Source of the DNA: CADEDH01 sp039029735
GTDB taxonomy: Bacteria; Actinomycetota; Acidimicrobiia; Acidimicrobiales; SZUA-35
Length of the DNA: 64,000 bases
Reading direction: 5' to 3'
Assembly: GCA_039029735.1 (NCBI GenBank)
Contig: JBCCFL010000021.1
Span: forward strand, 26,577 to 90,576
A program made the translations under genes and the position numbers. Below the pieces are notes generated by a model. That model was not told where the DNA came from. It saw only the letters and a program-made list of their open reading frames with translations, and ran no database searches. This document shows, piece after piece, positions 8,953-16,984 of the stretch (position 1 is its first letter; every line of letters begins with the position of its first letter).

Positions 8953-11580
8953 TCAGTCGGTGAGGGGACCGACGATACGCTCCCGGGTCGCCCGTCCGCC
9001 GAACACCTGCATCGCCGCCGCAGCTGCGATCCGGCGGGGATTGTCGGATGCCGCCAAGGCGTTGCGGGCGTCGAGTACGGCGTGGTCGAACGAACGGCCC
9101 GCCACGAGGCCCTGGTGCAGGCGAATCGACAAGTCGGCCACGGCATCGTCATTCACCGGCACCGACGGCGCGACCACGATGCGGGTGCCGAGGCTCCGCA
9201 GCTCCGATGCGGTGCCGACCACCACCCCGGCGTCTCCCCCGATCGACGCTGCGGCGGCCGCGTCGCACGAGGCGAGCACCACCACGGTGGGAAGCCGGGG
9301 CAACTCCGACATCTCCAGAATCGAGAGCAACCCGTCGGCGAACCGCACCGACGAGAAGAACGGGTTGTCCGATCGGAACGCCCCGTGGGCGGCGATGTGC
9401 ACAAGGTCGGCGGTCGCCAGCATCTCCACGGCCTGGGCACACGAGCAGTTCCGCACGAGTGCGTCGGGCTCGCGCCAGAGCTGGGCCACGGCGTCGAGCT
9501 CGTCGCCCGATCGGGCCAGACCGGGGCCCTGCAACAGCCCGACGCGCCGGGCCTCCAGCGGTGCCCTGTCGGCGTCCCAACCGGCCAGCCCGTGAGCCAG
9601 CGTGACTGGGCGATCGCGTAGGGCCGGGAGCGCCCCCCAGGCCACATCACGCATCCTCGTGGCCGGCGTGATCACCACCCGGTCGCTCATCGCCACGGGC
9701 AGGGCCTCGATGAGCATCTGGCTCAGCGCGGCACTCGTCTGGTGGAGTGCGGCGCGATAGCGATCGGTGTCGACCACACGTTCGTCGGCCAGCCGGCGCA
9801 GCGCCTGCCGCTGCGCCCGCACCACGGGGATCACCCCATCGAGCGGGCCAAGTTCGACGATCTCGGCGGCGTCAGCCTTCCGTACGAGGCCGAGGACGCG
9901 TCCCCGGTGCACGGCATGGGTGATGTAGGTGGTGTCGTCTGGCAACTCCACGTCGTTCGCCGCCTGCGCCATGGGGATCCGACCGGGTCCGGCCACATCG
10001 GAACGGCGACGACGGAGGATCTCCCGTTCGAGGCGAGCGACGTCAGCTGCCGCCTCGTCAACGTTGCGGCCGTCCAGCTTGGCCTCGTCCAGCAACACAC
10101 GAGAGGTCCGCAGCTGGGCCAGTCGTTCCGATGATCCGTGCCGCTGCCGGGCGAGGGCGCTCGTGGCACGAACCGCTCGTACCCGTTCAATCACATCGAG
10201 CGCGAGCACGCCGGGATCAGGCGCACCGAGAGCCAATGCCATCGCCGCATCGATGATGGGCTCTGCCCGGTGGCTCAACACCGTGCGCAGCTCGACCGAA
10301 CCAAGAAGGTCGCGCTGATCGTCGAGGGCAACGAGGGCATCGTCGAACGCAGCCATCCCGGCATCGAGGTCGGCATCGATGGCCGCCGCCAGCAGGGATG
10401 CCCGGGCCCGGTCCACACCGTCGACATGAAGATCGGAGGTGAGGGACTCGATCTCGCCCAAGGCGTCACGGGCCCGTTCGGGTTCGTCCACCCACAGGGC
10501 CGCGGCCTGATTCAGTGCGAACTCGTACGCCTCACGGACCCACCCCACCGCAAGGAAGCGCTGGATCCCGTTGCGGGTGCCCTCCACGTCACCATCCAGG
10601 CGAGAGCCGGCGCCCGAGGCGAGGAACTCGGCTCGCAAGGCCCACGGTTCCTGGCCGAGGCGCTCAGCGAGCGCCCGGCCGTGCGCAAGCGCGGCATCGG
10701 CATTCGCTCGCTCACCGAGCCGGAGCAGGGCCTCACCCAGCACCGTGTTGGCCTGGGTCTCCAGCATCTGGTTGTTGCCCAGTTCGGCGGAGCGGGCCGC
10801 CCGCTCGGCTGCGTCGACAGCGTCGACCACGAGGCCCACGTCCAACAGCGTGCGGGCATGGTCGAGTTCGAGTACCGACACCAGCAGTTCGACGTCACCG
10901 AGCCCGTCGAAGCTGGCTCGGGCGTCGTCGTACCACCGCAGCGCCTCACCGAAGTTGCCTCGGCGCGACGCCAGATCGCCGAGGTTGCCGGCGATTCCGG
11001 CGGCCACCACCTTCTGCCCATCGGCGTGGCTGCGCTCCAGGGCTTGGGTGTACCACTCCTCCGCCTCGTCGAGCTGCCCCATGAGCGACGTGGTGGCCCC
11101 GAGGTTGACCATGGTGCGGGTCTCTCGATTGCCGTCGCCGGCCTCGCGGAGCAGGGCGAGCGCCTGGAGCATCTCAGCCTTGGACTCGGGGAGGCGACCG
11201 AGTTCGGCGAGGATGATGCCGCGCTGGTTGTGGAGCTGACCTCCGTGATGGGGCCCGATGCGCCGCGCCGCCGGATCGAGAAGACCGAGGGCCTCATCGG
11301 GCGCGCCCTGCTTCGACAGCGCTGGCGCCAGCGTGAGCAGGATCTCGATGAGCGTGTCGGGGTCGTCGGCCAGATCGGCCCCCTCACGGAGGAGCCCGAC
11401 GGCCTCGGTCATCTGGTTGGCGTAGTAGGCCGAGCGGCCGACGGCGAGCAATGCATCGGCTCGCTCCCCCGCCGACACTCCCGGCGTGGCCAGCACGGCC
11501 CGGGCCGCGGTCAGCGTGTCAGCAGGGTCGATGTAGACACCTTCTGCCTGACTGCGGTTGCTGGCGGGGTCATCGCTCAC
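8953..11580 (-). CDS. TPR-CHAT protein (caspase-like protease)
   Basis: 875-residue protein with no signal peptide or membrane segment. About the first 450 residues are helical TPR-like repeats (for example RADALLAVGRSAYYANQMTE, then a series of Leu/Ala-rich helix pairs). The C-terminal part (about 610-875) is a CHAT domain with the catalytic dyad visible: His in LVHIAAHGAF near 730 and Cys in VVLASCDAA near 769. CHAT proteases are caspase relatives, and TPR-CHAT proteins serve as effectors in some immune and conflict systems. The start is GTG 11580. The gene is divergent from the subtilase-sigma operon, 103 bp away, suggesting joint regulation. The protein substrate is unknown; the neighbouring subtilase is an attractive candidate (inference). 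Confidence 0.88.
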   Translation of the reverse strand: MSDDPASNRSQAEGVYIDPADTLTAARAVLATPGVSAGERADALLAVGRSAYYANQMTEAVGLLREGADLADDPDTLIEILLTLAPALSKQGAPDEALGLLDPAARRIGPHHGGQLHNQRGIILAELGRLPESKAEMLQALALLREAGDGNRETRTMVNLGATTSLMGQLDEAEEWYTQALERSHADGQKVVAAGIAGNLGDLASRRGNFGEALRWYDDARASFDGLGDVELLVSVLELDHARTLLDVGLVVDAVDAAERAARSAELGNNQMLETQANTVLGEALLRLGERANADAALAHGRALAERLGQEPWALRAEFLASGAGSRLDGDVEGTRNGIQRFLAVGWVREAYEFALNQAAALWVDEPERARDALGEIESLTSDLHVDGVDRARASLLAAAIDADLDAGMAAFDDALVALDDQRDLLGSVELRTVLSHRAEPIIDAAMALALGAPDPGVLALDVIERVRAVRATSALARQRHGSSERLAQLRTSRVLLDEAKLDGRNVDEAAADVARLEREILRRRRSDVAGPGRIPMAQAANDVELPDDTTYITHAVHRGRVLGLVRKADAAEIVELGPLDGVIPVVRAQRQALRRLADERVVDTDRYRAALHQTSAALSQMLIEALPVAMSDRVVITPATRMRDVAWGALPALRDRPVTLAHGLAGWDADRAPLEARRVGLLQGPGLARSGDELDAVAQLWREPDALVRNCSCAQAVEMLATADLVHIAAHGAFRSDNPFFSSVRFADGLLSILEMSELPRLPTVVVLASCDAAAAASIGGDAGVVVGTASELRSLGTRIVVAPSVPVNDDAVADLSIRLHQGLVAGRSFDHAVLDARNALAASDNPRRIAAAAAMQVFGGRATRERIVGPLTD

Positions 11581-11683
11581 ACGGGCCTCTGGGAGCAGAA
11601 GTCGACAATTTCTGAGATCTTGTGTATCTCAAGCGCTTGACCATCCTCCACCTGACGTACCGCATTGAGCCAGGAGCACCCCC
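11581..11683. promoter_or_regulatory. Divergent promoter region between the CHAT and subtilase genes
   Basis: This 103-bp gap must hold both promoters. It is locally AT-richer around 11607-11640 and contains the inverted repeat TGAGAT-N7-ATCTCA (11613-11631), a possible operator. A ribosome binding site AGGAG precedes ATG 11684. No confident -35/-10 pair for either a housekeeping or an ECF-type sigma factor could be assigned by eye. Confidence 0.45.
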
Positions 11684-13129
11684 ATGGAGAACGAGAAGAA
11701 GCCCTCGGCCGAGGCGAAGTCGGTCTTCCCTGAAGACAGGTTCGCGTTTCGCACCGACCTCGCCGGAAACCGCATCGTGGTACGGCCACATCAGCTTCTG
11801 ATCAACCTGGCGCCGCGGGCCGACGGAGCCGACGCATCCCAGGCGCTGCGCATTGCGGCCCGCAACGTGGTTGCCGAGATCGTTGGAGCGCCGGCCGACA
11901 CGGTGACCGACTCCGGCATCGCCGATGTGGTGCGGGCGGTGCGAGGCGACTGGCACCTCATCGAGATCGCTTCCGACGTCGAGATCGTGGTTGGCGAACG
12001 ACCACACCGCTACGCGATCGACGCCATGCGTTTCATGCGTGGCCTACGCGACCAGGGTTTCAGGGTTCAGCCAAACCACGTCTACTTCGTCGACACCAGA
12101 ACCAAGACGATGGCCGGATCGGTGAACCCGAACTTCTTCGCCCCGAACTTCTTCGCCCCCAACTTCTTCGCCCCCAACTTCTTTGCGCCCAACTTCTTCG
12201 CCCCGAACTTCTTCGCCGCCGGTGGCGGAGGAGCCGGCGACGGCTGCTGTTGCCCGGAGGGCCTCTCGGAAGGCGACGAACGGGAGATTCCCCCGCTGGC
12301 GGCCCGAGCCGTCGCCGGCCCCCGTCCGGCGACGGCGGCGGCCATGGCAACCAACCCCCAGCTCGAGATCTTCGTGGTCGACGTGGCAACACCTCACAAC
12401 ACACGCGGCGACGTCGACACCGATCTCGTCGACAGCGATCAGGATCGATGGGTCGATCCCGCCACCGGGCACGGCGACTTCGTCGCCTACATCATCGAAC
12501 ACGAGTGTGGTGTCGTCCCCACGTTGGTGGGCCAGGCCGGCTCACTCGGCGACATCGACGATGCCGAACTCGTCACCGCGCTGCGCTCGTTCAGCGAGAC
12601 CTCCAAGGGAGTGCGTGTCGACGGCACTGACAAGCTCGTGAACCTCTCGCTCAGTGGCTACAACGAGGACGATCGCCCTGGCGTGGTGCTCGCCGACCAG
12701 ATCGCCCAGATGATCACCGACGGCTGGACCATCGTGGCCTCGGCCGGCAACAACGCAAGCTGCCGTCTTGCATGGCCAGCCGCACTGCCCGACGTTGTCG
12801 CCGTTGGAGCAGTGGACAACTGCCAGCCTGCGTGGTTCTCGAACCACGGCCCCTGGGTCGATGCCTCAGCGCCTGGCTCCGACGTGATCTCGAAGTTCCC
12901 CAAGCTCGGCGATGGCTTCATGGTCGGTGAGGACAACGGGCAGATGGTGATGAGTGACACGTTCGAGGAGTGGGCGACCTGGAGCGGCACGAGCTTCTCG
13001 GCCCCGTTGGTGACGGCCCGGATTGCATCGGCGATGGGTCCGAACGTCGGGCGGGATGCGGCCATCGCCGCCGTGCTCGAAGACGAAGATGCCCATCCGC
13101 TGCCGTACTACGGCACCATTGTCTCATGA
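11684..13129 (+). CDS. Cytoplasmic subtilisin-like (S8) serine protease with NFFAP repeats
   Basis: 481-residue S8 peptidase without a signal peptide, so probably intracellular. An N-terminal alpha/beta region (1-145) contains no motif I recognise. Six NFFAP-type pentapeptide repeats follow (about 150-179), then a Gly-rich segment with three consecutive Cys (GDGCCCPEG). The protease domain carries the triad: Asp in FVVDVATP (about 232), His in GHGDF (about 263) and Ser in SGTSFSAP (about 437). The oxyanion Asn is in ASAGNN (about 355). The His motif is GHGD rather than the usual GHGT. It starts a three-gene operon: its stop overlaps the sigma factor start as ATGA. The N-terminal region may be a propeptide or a partner-binding domain. 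Confidence 0.88.
   Translation: MENEKKPSAEAKSVFPEDRFAFRTDLAGNRIVVRPHQLLINLAPRADGADASQALRIAARNVVAEIVGAPADTVTDSGIADVVRAVRGDWHLIEIASDVEIVVGERPHRYAIDAMRFMRGLRDQGFRVQPNHVYFVDTRTKTMAGSVNPNFFAPNFFAPNFFAPNFFAPNFFAPNFFAAGGGGAGDGCCCPEGLSEGDEREIPPLAARAVAGPRPATAAAMATNPQLEIFVVDVATPHNTRGDVDTDLVDSDQDRWVDPATGHGDFVAYIIEHECGVVPTLVGQAGSLGDIDDAELVTALRSFSETSKGVRVDGTDKLVNLSLSGYNEDDRPGVVLADQIAQMITDGWTIVASAGNNASCRLAWPAALPDVVAVGAVDNCQPAWFSNHGPWVDASAPGSDVISKFPKLGDGFMVGEDNGQMVMSDTFEEWATWSGTSFSAPLVTARIASAMGPNVGRDAAIAAVLEDEDAHPLPYYGTIVS
12131..12220 (+). repeat. Six tandem 15-bp units encoding NFFAP pentapeptides
   Basis: Six in-frame 15-bp copies of the form AACTTCTTCGCCCCS. They encode five Asn-Phe-Phe-Ala-Pro units and a final Asn-Phe-Phe-Ala-Ala. 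Third-position changes occur in the fourth and last copies, so the peptide appears more conserved than the DNA. The repeat links the N-terminal region to the protease domain. Confidence 0.95.
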
Positions 13130-13755
13130 CCCCCGTTGACGAGCCGGCAGCGCCGGCCACCGATCAGCACGCCGGAACGTCGTCGAGCGCCGACCGCAAC
13201 GACGACATCGTGGTCGAATCGACCACCGGCCCGATGCTGACCGCGGCCCTCGCCGGTGACCGAGACGCCTGGGCTCAGATCGTTGAGGACCACTCACGCC
13301 TGCTGTGGTGGATCGCTCGGAGCTACCGGCTCGACGACGCCACCTCGGCCGACGTGGTGCAGACCGTGTGGCTCCAGCTCGTGCGCTTCGGCGATCGGAT
13401 CCAGGACCCTGACCGCCTCGCATCATGGCTCGCCACCACCGCACGGCGCGAGGCGCAGCGACGGGCCAACAACCGAGACGTGCCTTCGGAGTGGCTCGAC
13501 GAACAGGTCGACCGCACTGCAGCGCCACCCGATGAGCAACTCCTCGACGACGAGGCGACGGGCATCGTGCTCGCCGCCTTCGCCCAGTTGTCCGATGAGG
13601 ACCAGCGCCTCCTCCGCCTGGTCTGTGACGTGCCTCCGAAGAGCTACGAGGAAATCGCCGCCGTGCTGGGACGCACCCAGGGCTACGTCGGCCCGACCAG
13701 ACAACGGGCCCTCCGGAGACTCCGGGCCCTTCTGACCGAAAAGGGACTGTCGTGA
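13126..13755 (+). CDS. ECF-type RNA polymerase sigma factor (sigma-70 family)
   Basis: 209-residue sigma-70 family protein with a disordered N-terminal tail of about 35 residues. The sigma-2 region (about 40-110) contains the -10 recognition helix with SADVVQTVWLQLVRFGDRI. The sigma-4 region (about 150-205) has the helix-turn-helix KSYEEIAAVLGRTQGYVGPT and QRALRRLRALL. Its ATG overlaps the subtilase stop (ATGA), and its own stop overlaps the next start (GTGA), so the three genes are almost certainly co-translated. There is no sigma-3 domain and no recognisable anti-sigma factor beside it. It probably drives this locus, possibly autoregulated, but no matching promoter was identified. Confidence 0.88.
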   Translation: MTPVDEPAAPATDQHAGTSSSADRNDDIVVESTTGPMLTAALAGDRDAWAQIVEDHSRLLWWIARSYRLDDATSADVVQTVWLQLVRFGDRIQDPDRLASWLATTARREAQRRANNRDVPSEWLDEQVDRTAAPPDEQLLDDEATGIVLAAFAQLSDEDQRLLRLVCDVPPKSYEEIAAVLGRTQGYVGPTRQRALRRLRALLTEKGLS

Positions 13756-14237
13756 CCGCAACGCCTTCTGCCAGCAACGACGACGTCGTCATCAGCCTGT
13801 TGCGCGAGGCGCTCCAGACGCTGCCCGAGCCGGCCGATCCGTCTGACCACCCCCCGCAGTCGGTGATCGACGGTGCGGTGTGGGTGCACGACTGGCTCAA
13901 CATGGAGGCCGACCTGGCCGAGCTCACCTTCGACTCCACCTCCGGCCAGGAACTGGCCGGCATCCGCTCCGACGGGGCGCTACGTGAGCTCACGTTCGTG
14001 AGCGGCCAGCACACGATCGAGGTCGAGATCCAACCCGGCCCGCGCACGGTGGTGGTGTCGGGCACGGTCGAGCCGGCCACGCCGGGCGTGATGCAGCTCG
14101 TCGTCGGCGGGCAGGTGTTCGCCGACGACCTCGACAGCTCCGGCTCGTTCGAGGTGAGTGGCGTGGCCCGAGGCACGGTGCTCGCCTTCATCGAGATGCC
14201 GGGCGGCAAGATCCGGCTCGGCTCGTTCGAGGTCTGA
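13752..14237 (+). CDS. Uncharacterised 161-residue protein at the anti-sigma position
   Basis: I do not recognise the family. The protein has no Cys, no zinc-binding anti-sigma motif, no signal peptide and no membrane segment. A short helical N-terminus (VVISLLREALQTLPE) is followed by an acidic beta-rich region. It ends with an Ig- or carboxypeptidase-regulatory-like pattern (TVVVSGTVEP, then GSFEVSGVARGTVLAFIEM). The GTG start overlaps the sigma stop as GTGA, so it belongs to the same operon. It sits where anti-sigma factors usually lie and could bind the sigma factor or one of the proteases, but the sequence does not show which. Confidence 0.75.
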   Translation: MTATPSASNDDVVISLLREALQTLPEPADPSDHPPQSVIDGAVWVHDWLNMEADLAELTFDSTSGQELAGIRSDGALRELTFVSGQHTIEVEIQPGPRTVVVSGTVEPATPGVMQLVVGGQVFADDLDSSGSFEVSGVARGTVLAFIEMPGGKIRLGSFEV

Positions 14238-14847
14238 GTCCTCCAGCCCGGCGACTCACCATCCACTAGCTCTCGACCACGAGAGGCATCCCGAACACCG
14301 GGCGAGATCACATAGTGGATTGGGGTCGCACGATGCCGAACTGGAGGGAGTCGCGGCGTGTCGCCGGCGACGACTCGGTGCCAGCAGGTACACGGCCATG
14401 CACCGCGACGCCGAACTGCTGTCGTCGGCCAACGGGTCGGACCAGTGGCTCATCGTGTGCTCCGATCAGAACCTCCGAATGAACTACTGGTTCGAGGTGA
14501 GGGACGCCGAGCAGGAATCGGTTCCCGTTCGCGCCATCGATCGAGACACGGCGCCCGCCTCGGGCGATGCTCGATACCGATGGTCGACCGCGGCCGACTT
14601 CATCGACGAGATCGCCGGCTTCGCCGCCGACGGTGAGTGGACTGTTGGTGCCGATGGCGGCTGGGGCCTCACCGAGCCCGATACGCCATGGGCGCGGTGG
14701 CGCCCTGGCTCCCGTAGTCGTGCTCCGCTGCGAGGTTGGGCGATCCCGCTGATCGCTCTGTCCTCGCCCCGACGGCGGGCGCGGTCGAACGGGGCATGGA
14801 CAGAGATTCGCTTGTCGACCGCAAGCGACGCGCCATACCCTCAGGGC
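14238..14847. other. 610-bp stretch without a confident gene
   Basis: On the plus strand, one frame is open from before 14238 straight into the HxlR gene. From ATG 14398 it encodes a plausible segment (SSANGSDQWLIVCSDQNLRM, then FEVRDAEQES) that resembles real protein more than a GC-driven shadow. There is no stop between it and the HxlR frame and no recognised domain. It may be an N-terminal extension of the HxlR protein, a separate gene decayed into that frame, or chance. No tRNA, array or strong hairpin was seen. Confidence 0.35.
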
Positions 14848-15246
14848 GTGCCTCCGTCGCTACCGGCCCCGCGATCCACCTGCCCGATCGCCCTCACCAC
14901 CGACCTCGTTGGCGACCGGTGGACCCTGCTGATCGTTCGCGATCTGGCCCTGAAAGGCAAGCGCCACTTCAGCGAGCTGGCAGCCGACGAAGGCATCGCC
15001 ACCAATGTCTTGTCCGATCGCCTCGCCCTGCTCCAGGCCGCCGACATCGTGACTGCATCAGCCGACCCCGACGATGGGCGACGCAAGGTCTACGCCCTCA
15101 CCGAGCGGGGCCTCGATCTCATCCCGGTGCTGGTGGCCATGGCCCGGTGGGGTGCGGCCCACGCTCCCGATGCCGTGGCGTCGGACGCCTACTTCGAACT
15201 GGCCGATGCCCTGGCCGCAACCCGGACCACGGTGTCGCCCCGCTGA
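14848..15246 (+). CDS. HxlR-family winged-helix transcriptional regulator
   Basis: 132-residue protein matching the HxlR pattern along its length: TCPIALTTDLVGDRWTLLIV with the conserved Cys near residue 12, HFSELAADEGIATNVLSDRL as the recognition region, and a C-terminal Y-LTERG wing. HxlR proteins are dimeric repressors or activators, often sensing electrophiles through the N-terminal Cys. GTG 14848 is chosen because the family begins a few residues later, although the frame stays open upstream. The downstream SRPBCC gene follows after 90 bp that contain a repeated operator-like site, so the regulator probably controls that gene and perhaps itself. Confidence 0.85.
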   Translation: MPPSLPAPRSTCPIALTTDLVGDRWTLLIVRDLALKGKRHFSELAADEGIATNVLSDRLALLQAADIVTASADPDDGRRKVYALTERGLDLIPVLVAMARWGAAHAPDAVASDAYFELADALAATRTTVSPR

Positions 15247-15255
15247 CCCAAACCG

Positions 15256-15301
15256 CTTGCTTTTCACAAGTGATCTGATCTACCTTGCTGTTCGCAAGTG
15301 A
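15256..15301. promoter_or_regulatory. Duplicated operator-like site between HxlR and the SRPBCC gene
   Basis: Two 18-bp direct copies, differing at two positions, lie at 15256-15273 (CTTGCTTTTCACAAGTGA) and 15284-15301 (CTTGCTGTTCGCAAGTGA), with a 28-bp period. The second contains a perfect CTTGC-N5-GCAAG inverted repeat. Their place directly upstream of the SRPBCC gene suggests HxlR binding sites overlapping its promoter. Confidence 0.6.
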
Positions 15302-15336
15302 ACGTAGAGGGCAGGCTCGATCAGGGGGACCCGCAC

Positions 15337-15843
15337 ATGAGCTTCATCACGGCATCGATCCCGGTCGACGCGCCCGGTCCAGCGGTGTGGCACACGTTCG
15401 CCGACTTCGGCGGCGTCTCCGACTGGCACCCGTACTTCGAGTCGGCCCACCTCGACGATCCGAGGCAACCCACCGGGGTTGGCGCGTCCAGAACGTGTGT
15501 GTTCGGGCCCCGCATGGCCATTCGGGAAACCGTCACCGGGTGGACCGAGAACGAGCGCATGACCATCGGGATCGAGTTCCTGTCGGGCCCACCGATGCCG
15601 ATCACCGACATCGAGGCGGCGGTGATCGTGAGCGAGCAGGCCGAGGGCGGACCGACCGATCTGACCCTCACCATGGCCTACGAGCCGCGGTGGGGGCCGA
15701 TCGGTCGGATACTGGACGCCCTCATGGTTCGCCGCATGTACGAGGACGTGTTCGCCGAGATGCTGCCGGCGGCGAAGGCATACACCGAGTCGGGCACACG
15801 GCCCGAGCCGGTGGCCATGCTCGGAAGTGGCCGCAGGCTCTGA
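15337..15843 (+). CDS. SRPBCC (START-like) family protein
   Basis: 168-residue protein of the polyketide cyclase/dehydrase-like SRPBCC fold. The N-terminal strand-helix element is SIPVDAPGPAVWHTFADFGG, and the SDWHPYFESA segment and long C-terminal helix are typical. Such proteins bind hydrophobic ligands; the ligand is unknown here. ATG 15337 has an AGGGGG about 8 bases upstream and is preferred over the GTG at 15298, which lies inside the operator repeat. It is probably controlled by the adjacent HxlR regulator. A second SRPBCC protein is encoded on the opposite strand 13 bp after its stop. Confidence 0.82.
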   Translation: MSFITASIPVDAPGPAVWHTFADFGGVSDWHPYFESAHLDDPRQPTGVGASRTCVFGPRMAIRETVTGWTENERMTIGIEFLSGPPMPITDIEAAVIVSEQAEGGPTDLTLTMAYEPRWGPIGRILDALMVRRMYEDVFAEMLPAAKAYTESGTRPEPVAMLGSGRRL

Positions 15844-15856
15844 TCGCCGCCGACGG

Positions 15857-16345
15857 TCAGCCTCGGCCCACCTCACCGCCCGAGCGCGCAACCTGGGCCT
15901 CGGCGTGGGAGCGGAGGTCATCCTGCACGCCGCCCAGACTGGTGGCCATGCGACGGCGCATGATCGGGCCCAAGACCTTGAACGGACCCCTGAAGTCGAA
16001 GTCGATCTCGAACACGAGCGTGCTGGTGCCGTCCCCGTTGTCACGCACCGATTGCACGTTGCGGCCTCGGCGAACGATCGGCGGCAGACCGGCGGCGTCA
16101 AAGGTGAGCCTGCGCTCGGCGTCCGAATAGGCGGTGATGAACTCTCGCAAGGTGGCTTTGGTGGTGGTCTCGCGCCCGGCCACCGGAGCGGCGGGAGCGA
16201 CGGTCGCCGGGGCGTCGTGGGCCGTCAACGGAATCGAGGTCTTCACGAAGCTGGACCACGTGTCGATGTTGGCGAACTCCGGCCCAAGCCAGCGCCACAC
16301 CACATCGGCGGGGGCATTGATCGTCTTCTCCATGTGTACGTGCAT
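15857..16345 (-). CDS. SRPBCC family protein
   Basis: 162-residue member of the polyketide cyclase/START-like superfamily, beginning MEKTINAPADVVWRWLGPEF, which is the classic N-terminal strand plus the small-helix Trp. Central beta strands (STLVFEIDFDFRGPF) and a C-terminal helix (MRRRMATSLGGVQDDL) complete the fold. The longest start is ATG 16345; ATG 16333, four codons on, places the family motif at the very N-terminus. It follows the DUF1330-like gene by 19 bp on the same strand and probably ends that operon. No substrate can be inferred. Confidence 0.8.
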   Translation of the reverse strand: MHVHMEKTINAPADVVWRWLGPEFANIDTWSSFVKTSIPLTAHDAPATVAPAAPVAGRETTTKATLREFITAYSDAERRLTFDAAGLPPIVRRGRNVQSVRDNGDGTSTLVFEIDFDFRGPFKVLGPIMRRRMATSLGGVQDDLRSHAEAQVARSGGEVGRG

Positions 16346-16364
16346 CGGTTGTGATCTCCGTGAA

Positions 16365-16982
16365 TCAGGTGGTGACGTAGAGGTTCAGCGCGAGCAGGCC
16401 CTCATTGCGGGCATCGACAACGGCGAGGTAGTCCGGGTCGGCGAAGAGTGCGTCCACCGCCTGGGCCGACGGGAAGGTGACCACGCCGATGAACCCGGCC
16501 GGCGTCTCACCAACGGGATGATCGGACACCGGAAGCTGGGCGACCGGTGCCGCCCCATGCCGGGAGAACAGCGGGCCGACGGCCTGCTGATAGGTGGCGA
16601 GCGCCTCGGCGCCGTCGGGGTTCGGGGCGGCCACCGTCACGAGGTAGACACCGTCGCCATCGAGGTCCGCCAGCGCGGTGATGGGAGTGTCGGCCACGGT
16701 GTAGGCGTTGACGTGCTCGATGCTCTTGTCCCGAGCGGGGATGAGCGACTGGTACTCGGGGGCGGCGAACATGTCGCTTACGGCCTGCACGCTGGGGAAC
16801 GTCGCCAGGCCGAACACGACGGCGGGGGCGTCACCGTGGATGTGGCGCACGCCGAACCGGGACGACACCTCGCCCCCGGCCTCGAGTGCGAGTTGAGTGG
16901 AGGCCTCGACGTAGCCGTGGAACACCTCGGCCTGATCGGGTTCTGGTTTCGCCAAGGTGACGAGCAGAGTGGTGTTGGACAT
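16365..16982 (-). CDS. Tandem DUF1330-like (dimeric alpha-beta barrel) protein
   Basis: 205-residue protein made of two homologous halves, each like the DUF1330/ferredoxin-like barrel family. The halves align in their key segments: GLATFPSVQAVSDMFAAPEY in the first and GVVTFPSAQAVDALFADPDY in the second, each ending with an NAYTV or NLYVT strand. Proteins of this type normally dimerise, so the tandem form may be a built-in dimer. ATG 16982 is the start, 2 bp from the hydrolase stop upstream, with an AGGAG-like site. It is transcribed with the dehalogenase-like gene and probably shares its TetR control. Function unknown. Confidence 0.8.
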   Translation of the reverse strand: MSNTTLLVTLAKPEPDQAEVFHGYVEASTQLALEAGGEVSSRFGVRHIHGDAPAVVFGLATFPSVQAVSDMFAAPEYQSLIPARDKSIEHVNAYTVADTPITALADLDGDGVYLVTVAAPNPDGAEALATYQQAVGPLFSRHGAAPVAQLPVSDHPVGETPAGFIGVVTFPSAQAVDALFADPDYLAVVDARNEGLLALNLYVTT

Positions 16983-16984
16983 GG

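Noticed and set aside
8953..9621. Plus-strand frames opposite the CHAT domain
   Set aside because: Antisense to the catalytic region; no motif or start signal.
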